From: a virus
Virus record (IMG/VR): IMGVR_UViG_3300023184_000543
Span: 1-22,945 of that record
Reading direction: 5' to 3' (one strand)
Length of the DNA: 22,945 nt
In this document: positions 18,261-22,945 of the stretch, piece by piece
Layout: each line of letters begins with the position of its first letter
Numbering within the stretch: position 1 is the stretch's first letter
Made by a program: the position numbers and the translations under genes
Notes under the pieces: generated by a model
Told to the model about the DNA's origin: nothing
Databases searched by the model: none
What the model saw: only the letters and a program-made list of their open reading frames with translations

Positions 18261-19100
18261 ATGGCATTACAATTTAAACCAGAGTTTCATAAATATACTT
18301 CTATAGATGAAGAAGAAGCTATAGAATGGACTTCAGTGACAAGTTTTATTTCTAAATTTAAAGCTCCATTTGATGCAGATAAAATTGCAGCAAAAGTAAC
18401 AAAGTCCAAAAAGTCCAAATGGTATGGAATGGATGTTGAAGAGATAAAGAATATTTGGAAAAATGAATCTAAAAGAGCTACAGATTTAGGAACATGGTAT
18501 CACAACCAAAGAGAGTCTGATCTTTGTGGATTGAATTCAATAAGAAGAGAAGGGGTGGATGTTTCTATATATATTCCTAATGTAGATTTAGATGGTACTA
18601 AAACAGCACCAGATCAAAAGTTAGTAGAAGGTATTTATCCTGAACATATGGTTTATTTAAAATCTGCTCAATTATGTGGTCAATCTGATTATGTAGAAGT
18701 GGTTAATAAGAAGGTTAATATTATAGATTATAAAACTAATAAAGAAATAAAATTAGAATCTTTTACATCATGGGATGGTGTTAGTCAGAAAATGTTACCT
18801 CCACTTCAACATTTAGATGATTGTAATTTTAATCATTATGCACTACAATTGAGTGTTTATATGTATATTATTATTAAGCACAATCCATTATATAAACCTG
18901 GAACATTAACACTTCAGCATGTTATATTTGAAAAATCTGGTGAGGATAAGTATGGTAATCCAGTGACAGCAATAGACAATGATGGTAATCCTATTGTAAA
19001 AGAAGTTGTACAATACACTGTACCTTATTTAAAAGATGAAGTAGTAACACTTATTAAATATTTAAAAGATGAACAAAATAAATGTAAAAACAATCATTAA
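18261..19100 (+). CDS. RecB/Cas4-like PD-(D/E)XK nuclease, 279 aa
   Basis: Motifs in order: GTWYHNQRES with His81 (motif I of the RecB-like family), LCGQSDYVEVVN with Asp143, NIIDYKTNK with Asp156 and Lys158 (the D/E-x-K pair), and the closing YALQLSVYMYII (motif QxxxY). This is a full-length member of the PD-(D/E)XK exonuclease group that includes lambda exonuclease-like and Cas4-like enzymes; it probably processes DNA ends for recombination or packaging. The start at 18261 sits 2 nt after the upstream stop with an A-rich leader (AATTATAATT). Confidence 0.88.
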   Translation: MALQFKPEFHKYTSIDEEEAIEWTSVTSFISKFKAPFDADKIAAKVTKSKKSKWYGMDVEEIKNIWKNESKRATDLGTWYHNQRESDLCGLNSIRREGVDVSIYIPNVDLDGTKTAPDQKLVEGIYPEHMVYLKSAQLCGQSDYVEVVNKKVNIIDYKTNKEIKLESFTSWDGVSQKMLPPLQHLDDCNFNHYALQLSVYMYIIIKHNPLYKPGTLTLQHVIFEKSGEDKYGNPVTAIDNDGNPIVKEVVQYTVPYLKDEVVTLIKYLKDEQNKCKNNH

Positions 19101-19311
19101 AAATGATTATCAATGGACTATTGAACAAGACCATCCTAACATGTCTTTAAAAGATATGAAAGAGAAATATCTTAACACTTTTGTTACAGATGGTGTAGAT
19201 GATTTACATGTAACCCAAATGAAATTCACTCCTACAGGAATTACAAATGGACATTATGTAATAGATTTGATAGATGATGAACAACAAGCTTCTCAATTTT
19301 TAAAAATATGA
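19069..19311 (+). CDS. Hypothetical small protein, 80 aa
   Basis: Soluble, with alternating short helices and strands (INVKTIIKNDYQWTIEQDHP, then MSLKDMKEKYLNTFVTDGVD) and a beta hairpin (MKFTPTGITNGHYVIDLIDD). No family is recognised. The start at 19069 overlaps the nuclease gene by 32 nt, which is long for this operon; a later start at Met25 (19141) is possible but would lose the first strand. It overlaps the next gene by 4 nt (ATGA). Confidence 0.75.
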   Translation: MNKINVKTIIKNDYQWTIEQDHPNMSLKDMKEKYLNTFVTDGVDDLHVTQMKFTPTGITNGHYVIDLIDDEQQASQFLKI

Positions 19312-19502
19312 CAATAAATAATAAATTTAATATAGGTGATCATGTATATGTAATCACTGATAAAGAACAAGATATGGGAATTATCACTGGTATACTTATT
19401 AATCCAAGAGACATTGTATACTTTGTATCAAGAGATAGTGATGTAGGTAGATTCTATGATTTTGAATTGAGTAAAGATGAAAATAAAATACTAAGATTAT
19501 GA
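19308..19502 (+). CDS. KOW/SH3-like small protein, 64 aa
   Basis: FNIGDHVYVITDKEQDMGII followed by TGILINPRDIVYFVSR forms a compact barrel pattern of the KOW kind, in which a GD turn precedes a strand and a second strand returns. The C-terminus is short and charged. This fold often binds RNA or DNA, or a protein partner; nothing here decides which. It is coupled on both sides by 4-nt overlaps. Confidence 0.72.
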   Translation: MTINNKFNIGDHVYVITDKEQDMGIITGILINPRDIVYFVSRDSDVGRFYDFELSKDENKILRL

Positions 19503-20011
19503 TAAGGCTTTTTGATGTACTAAATGGGGAGATAATTCCTACAGAGCATTGTTATACAATGTTATGTTATAAGAAAATAATGGATGCCTATCCTGATGAA
19601 TATTTAAATATATATGCCTATTTATTTTACCTATCATGTCCCAATCCAGAATTTAATCCTTTTTTTGATGTTCCAGAAAATGACAAAGAAGAATTAATTA
19701 GAAGAGAGGTTGGAGGTGAATTTGATTCAGATGATGAGCTTATACAAAATGCATTAGATGTAACTAAATCTTTATATGACACTCCTACAGTGAGAGCTTA
19801 TATGGGTATTAAAGGAATGTTAGACAAACTTGCAAAGTATATGGAGAACACTGCAATTACAGATGGGAGGGATGGTAATATTACAGCACTAATAAATGCA
19901 GCCAAAAACTTTGAATCTGTAAGACAATCATTTAAAGGTGTATTAAAAGATTTACAAGATGAACAACAAGCTACAGTAAGAGGGGCTCAACGTCTCAGCT
20001 ATGATCAATAA
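19499..20011 (+). CDS. Acidic helical protein of the packaging operon (possible small terminase-like), 170 aa
   Basis: The protein is mainly helical. Its N-terminal part is acidic and aromatic (CYTMLCYKKIMDAYPDEYLN), and the middle and end form amphipathic helices (YDTPTVRAYMGIKGMLDKLA, then ITALINAAKNFESVRQSFKG). It is three genes upstream of TerL. Position and helical character would suit a small terminase subunit, but I see no DNA-binding helix-turn-helix, so this remains a guess. The intergenic stretch after it (26 nt, AAATTAAAAACAAAAACAAAC) is A-rich. Confidence 0.72.
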   Translation: MIRLFDVLNGEIIPTEHCYTMLCYKKIMDAYPDEYLNIYAYLFYLSCPNPEFNPFFDVPENDKEELIRREVGGEFDSDDELIQNALDVTKSLYDTPTVRAYMGIKGMLDKLAKYMENTAITDGRDGNITALINAAKNFESVRQSFKGVLKDLQDEQQATVRGAQRLSYDQ

Positions 20012-20037
20012 TAAATAAATTAAAAACAAAAACAAAC

Positions 20038-20319
20038 ATGAAAAAATTAATTGGAACAAGAGTTTTGATTACAAAACCAGTAAAACCAGAATCAACAATT
20101 GTAATCTCTCCTGAAATGGAAGATGCATTGGAAAGAGAAATGATGAAAAAATGGACACATTTAGAAGTGTATGCTATTGGCTCAGAAGTAACTTCTGTTA
20201 GTGTAGGAGATAGTGTATATGTACCTTCTTATTCTTTACAATCAGCAGATTTAATTGAATTAGATGATTTGTCAACAAAAATGATGATTTCTGAAAGAGA
20301 CATTGCAATAATATGGTAG
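20038..20319 (+). CDS. GroES-like (Cpn10) co-chaperonin, 93 aa
   Basis: The whole length lines up in order with GroES: IGTRVLITKP (strand 1), the loop that varies, THLEVYAIGSEVTSVSVGDS (like GroES GEVLAVG...VGD), VYVPSYS and MMISERDIAIIW (like GroES MSESDILAIV). The mobile loop region (PESTIVISPEMEDALEREMM) differs and lacks the usual GGI motif. Phage co-chaperonins such as T4 gp31 help the host GroEL fold large capsid proteins, which would fit its place just before TerL and the expected capsid genes. The name rests on my reading of the alignment. Confidence 0.72.
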   Translation: MKKLIGTRVLITKPVKPESTIVISPEMEDALEREMMKKWTHLEVYAIGSEVTSVSVGDSVYVPSYSLQSADLIELDDLSTKMMISERDIAIIW

Positions 20320-20501
20320 TAAAAGATGAATATTTACAACAATGGATGTTTCACTTCAACCCTTACACTAGAGTATGGAGTGGATTTCATAGAGACAACT
20401 ATGTCAAATATCTTAACGGAGTGGGAGGATCCAACATTTACTCAGCTCCCAGTATGGACAAACTCCTTAGATACATAAAATCAAAACATGCAACAACATA
20501 A
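20313..20501 (+). CDS. Conserved small phage protein, 62 aa
   Basis: The aromatic, basic protein begins MVVKDEYLQQWMFHFNPYTR, followed by VWSGFHRDNYVKYLNG and a C-terminal helix (MDKLLRYIKSKHATT). I have a sense of this form next to terminase genes in Bacteroidota phages; the function is unknown. It overlaps the GroES-like gene by 7 nt and TerL by 14 nt, so it is locked into the packaging operon. Confidence 0.75.
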   Translation: MVVKDEYLQQWMFHFNPYTRVWSGFHRDNYVKYLNGVGGSNIYSAPSMDKLLRYIKSKHATT

Positions 20502-22945
20502 AATAGAAAATAATTATTATATTCAAATCCCTACATTTGAAAACAACATTTGGACAACCACAGTTTTTAATACAAGAGATGAATATAAAGAATTTGTAAA
20601 TTCTATTTTTATTGATGCAGGTCCTGATAAAGGATATGGGTTTGATGAAATGAGTTTTGAATTTAATAGTGAAGCTAGAAAATTTCAAAAACAAGGATAT
20701 TATACTAATGTACCTTTTAGGTCAAAGGATTATGTATTGTATTGGGATGACCAAAAAAACAAATGTAAGAATGGTGTAATCTTTAAGAATAAAGGTAAAA
20801 CATGGTATCTCACTAGAGATTATTATATGTGGTTGAATTTTCTTCCTATTTATGATAAGGAAGAAAAAAGATTTGACTTTGCTAAAGTGAGGGATGCTCA
20901 ATATCATATGGCATTATATGAATGGAAGGCAGAACTTAATTATAAACATTGTCCTATATTAAAAAAACGTCAGATAGCTAGTTCCTATTTTCATATGGGT
21001 AAACTAATAAATGCTTATTGGTTTGAAGAAGGATCTGTAAATAAAATAGGAGCTAGTCTTAAAGACTACATTTCTGAGAAAGGATCTTGGAGGATGTTAA
21101 ATGAATATAGGAATTTCTTAAATGAGCACACTGCATGGTATAGACCATCAGAACCAGATAAGATATTTTCATGGCAACAAAGGATTAAAGTGAGAATTGG
21201 TGGTCGTGATACATACAAAGGAAATAAATCCATCATCACTGGTACATCATTTGAGAAAGATCCAACTAATGGTGTTGGAGGGCCCTGTCATACAAAAGAC
21301 ACTTTAATATGTATGAGTGATGGGTCATTAAAAAAAATTCAAGAAATTAAAATAAATGATTTAGTATGTGGTTTTGATGGCTACCCTAAAAAAGTATTAA
21401 AGTTATTTAATGGATCATCTGATATTTATAGAGTAGAACAGAGTAAAGGAATCACTTATAATGTAACAGGAGAACATAAATTATTATTATGGGAAAAAAA
21501 TAAAAATGATTATAGGATTATTAAAACTGAAGAGTTTAATAATTTATCAAAAGACAGGAAAAGATTTTTAAAAGGAATAAAGTTTAAAGGTTTAATTGGT
21601 GAAGAAAAAAATCTTTCTATAGATCCTTATTATTTAGGATTGTATTTAGGTGACGGTTGTAAATATGATTTTACTATTTTAGTAAATAAAACAAAAGATA
21701 TAGAAATATGGGAATGGCTTGAAAAAAAATCTTTAGAGTTAAATATTCCTTTGTGTAAAAAAAATAAAAATTTATATAGAACAGATTATAATGATTCTAT
21801 GTGGGAAGGACATTTTGGTACAAGAAACCTTACTAAAAGAGAAAGAGATGATTCTTATAAAACAAAAATGTTAGAATTAGGACTGAAAAATAAACATATT
21901 CCTGATGTTTATTTTCAATCATCTAAACAACAAAGATTAAATCTTTTAGCTGGTATTTTGGATACAGACGGTTATTTAAATCATAAAAAAAATCGTTTTG
22001 AAATAACATTACATAATGAACAACTTGCTAATGATTTACAACATTTATGTATTTTAACAGGATTTGATGCTCATAAACACATTGTTGAATCTGATAATAT
22101 AAAATCAACTGTAGTAAATAGTATAACTAAAGGATGGAGAATAAATATTACGGGTAATATAACAGATATTCCTACTAAAATTAAAAGGAAACAAGCATTA
22201 AAAAACGGTATTAAAAATAAAAACAGATATAGTAATATTACTGTAACACTTAATGGTATTGATGAATATTTTGGTTTTGAATGTGAAGATAATTTATATG
22301 TTTTAGAAGATGGTACTACCACTCATAATTGTACTTATTTCTTTCATGAGGAAGCAGGTATTGCTCCTAAGATGATGGACACATATGAGTTTATGAGACC
22401 TGCCTTACAATCTGGTATGGTGACTACAGGAACATTTATTGCTGCTGGATCTGTGGGTGATTTAGATCAATGTATTCCTCTAAAAGAAATGATCTTGTAT
22501 CCCCACAAATTTAGCATGCAAGCTGTCACTACAGATTTATTAGATGGTAATAAGACAATAGGTGAAACAGGACTTTTTATTCCTGAACAATGGAGTATGC
22601 CACCTTATATAGATGCATTTGGAAATTCTTTAGTGAATGAAGCTTTAGAAGCAATTTATGAAGAACGTAAACAATGGAAAAAAGATCTTAGTCCAGAACA
22701 ATACCAGCTACGTATATCTCAAAAACCAACTAACATTGAAGAAGCTTTTGCTACAAGAAAAGAATCTGTATTTCCACCACATTTAATATCACATCAACTT
22801 AAACGTATAGAAGATGGAGAATATCCAGTTGAATATGTTACATTATCTATAGGAGAAGACAATGGTAAAATCATTGCTACAAAAACTAATAAGAGTCCAA
22901 TAAAGAAATTCCCTATAGATAAAACTATGGAAGATAAGTCTGGAG
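20488..22945 (+). CDS. terL: Terminase large subunit (TerL) interrupted by an intein, 3' end outside window
   Basis: The motor of DNA packaging. The N-terminal extein (266 aa) has the crAss-like TerL features LTRDYYMWLNFLPIY and KKRQIASSYFHMGK (Walker A-like), with WFEEGS and GASLKDYISEKGSW after it. The C-extein starts CTYFFHEEAG, whose FHEE is Walker B plus the catalytic Glu, and continues APKMMDTYEFMRPAL and TTGTFIAAGSVGDLDQ (coupling motif region). No stop occurs before the window ends, so the nuclease domain lies outside. The 348-aa intein at 21286-22329 must splice out for activity. The start overlaps the previous gene by 14 nt. Confidence 0.92.
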   Translation, partial: MQQHKIENNYYIQIPTFENNIWTTTVFNTRDEYKEFVNSIFIDAGPDKGYGFDEMSFEFNSEARKFQKQGYYTNVPFRSKDYVLYWDDQKNKCKNGVIFKNKGKTWYLTRDYYMWLNFLPIYDKEEKRFDFAKVRDAQYHMALYEWKAELNYKHCPILKKRQIASSYFHMGKLINAYWFEEGSVNKIGASLKDYISEKGSWRMLNEYRNFLNEHTAWYRPSEPDKIFSWQQRIKVRIGGRDTYKGNKSIITGTSFEKDPTNGVGGPCHTKDTLICMSDGSLKKIQEIKINDLVCGFDGYPKKVLKLFNGSSDIYRVEQSKGITYNVTGEHKLLLWEKNKNDYRIIKTEEFNNLSKDRKRFLKGIKFKGLIGEEKNLSIDPYYLGLYLGDGCKYDFTILVNKTKDIEIWEWLEKKSLELNIPLCKKNKNLYRTDYNDSMWEGHFGTRNLTKRERDDSYKTKMLELGLKNKHIPDVYFQSSKQQRLNLLAGILDTDGYLNHKKNRFEITLHNEQLANDLQHLCILTGFDAHKHIVESDNIKSTVVNSITKGWRINITGNITDIPTKIKRKQALKNGIKNKNRYSNITVTLNGIDEYFGFECEDNLYVLEDGTTTHNCTYFFHEEAGIAPKMMDTYEFMRPALQSGMVTTGTFIAAGSVGDLDQCIPLKEMILYPHKFSMQAVTTDLLDGNKTIGETGLFIPEQWSMPPYIDAFGNSLVNEALEAIYEERKQWKKDLSPEQYQLRISQKPTNIEEAFATRKESVFPPHLISHQLKRIEDGEYPVEYVTLSIGEDNGKIIATKTNKSPIKKFPIDKTMEDKSG
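21286..22329 (+). mobile_element. LAGLIDADG (DOD) intein in TerL, 348 aa
   Basis: Splicing and endonuclease blocks are intact. Block A begins CHTKDTLICMSDGSLKKIQE. Block B is ITYNVTGEHKLLLW (TxxH). Endonuclease blocks C and E are LGLYLGDGC and LLAGILDTDGYL, each with its acidic residue, and block D is NKHIPDVYF. Block F is EYFGFECEDNLYVL, and block G ends EDGTTTHN followed by Cys+1. It starts with Cys and ends in His-Asn, so it is a class 1 intein. The joined host sequence is GVGGP-CTYFFHEEAG, so it sits right before Walker B. Its length is that of a full-size intein. Confidence 0.93.

Noticed and set aside
22071-22322. Minus-strand hydrophobic reading frame inside TerL intein
   Set aside because: It is antisense to conserved intein blocks F and G; AT-rich antisense often looks hydrophobic.
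1-22945. CRISPR array
   Set aside because: No regularly spaced repeats of 23-40 bp with unique spacers; the repeated leaders are at gene starts and irregularly spaced.

Overview
The window looks like part of a tailed double-stranded DNA phage of Bacteroidota, most likely a crAss-like phage (order Crassvirales) or a close relative. The sequence is very AT-rich. Genes are short, tightly packed and often overlap by 4-14 nt. Start codons have A-rich leaders and no Shine-Dalgarno box. Two good promoters match the Bacteroidota consensus TTTG-N20-TAnnTTTG. One side carries IHF/HU-like, PD-(D/E)XK nuclease, GroES-like and large-terminase (TerL) genes; the other carries many small accessory genes typical of Bacteroidota phages. 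TAA, TAG and TGA all end recognisable genes, so I see no stop-codon reassignment. The order-level assignment is inference from gene content, not from a search.

Left arm (about 1-15,510, minus strand): roughly 35 small genes. From right to left along transcription: small unknown and two-helix membrane proteins (14,442-15,510); a KOW-like protein (13,439-14,374) followed at once by a Thr-type tRNA; a PD-(D/E)XK endonuclease cassette flanked by copies of the tRNA 3' end (12,867-13,374); a ParB-like protein (11,689-12,522); a cluster built from a repeated domain with the core GAKWQxERMYSE (9,344-11,619) plus common phage orphan families (8,594-9,342); a cluster with a BCS1-like AAA+ ATPase (5,192-7,516); and a stretch rich in homing endonucleases (463-3,509). 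Strong hairpin terminators often separate neighbouring genes. Several start codons share near-identical leaders, as if gene cassettes had been copied or exchanged with them.

Middle (15,511-16,821): a control region holding an HNH endonuclease with its own promoter, a convergent small OB-fold/SSB-like gene sharing a terminator with it, a possible Cys-rich micro-ORF, and the promoter of the right arm with a perfect 16-bp palindrome inside its spacer.

Right arm (16,822-22,945, plus strand): an uninterrupted packaging/late operon with about ten genes. It has a coiled-coil-like protein, a winged-helix-like protein, an IHF/HU-like protein, a Cys-rich zinc-binding protein, a RecB/Cas4-like PD-(D/E)XK nuclease, small proteins, a possible small-terminase-like acidic protein, a GroES-like co-chaperonin, and TerL, which runs off the window. 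TerL is split by a full-size 348-residue LAGLIDADG intein placed just before its Walker B strand. GIY-YIG, HNH, PD-(D/E)XK and LAGLIDADG nucleases all occur in this one window.
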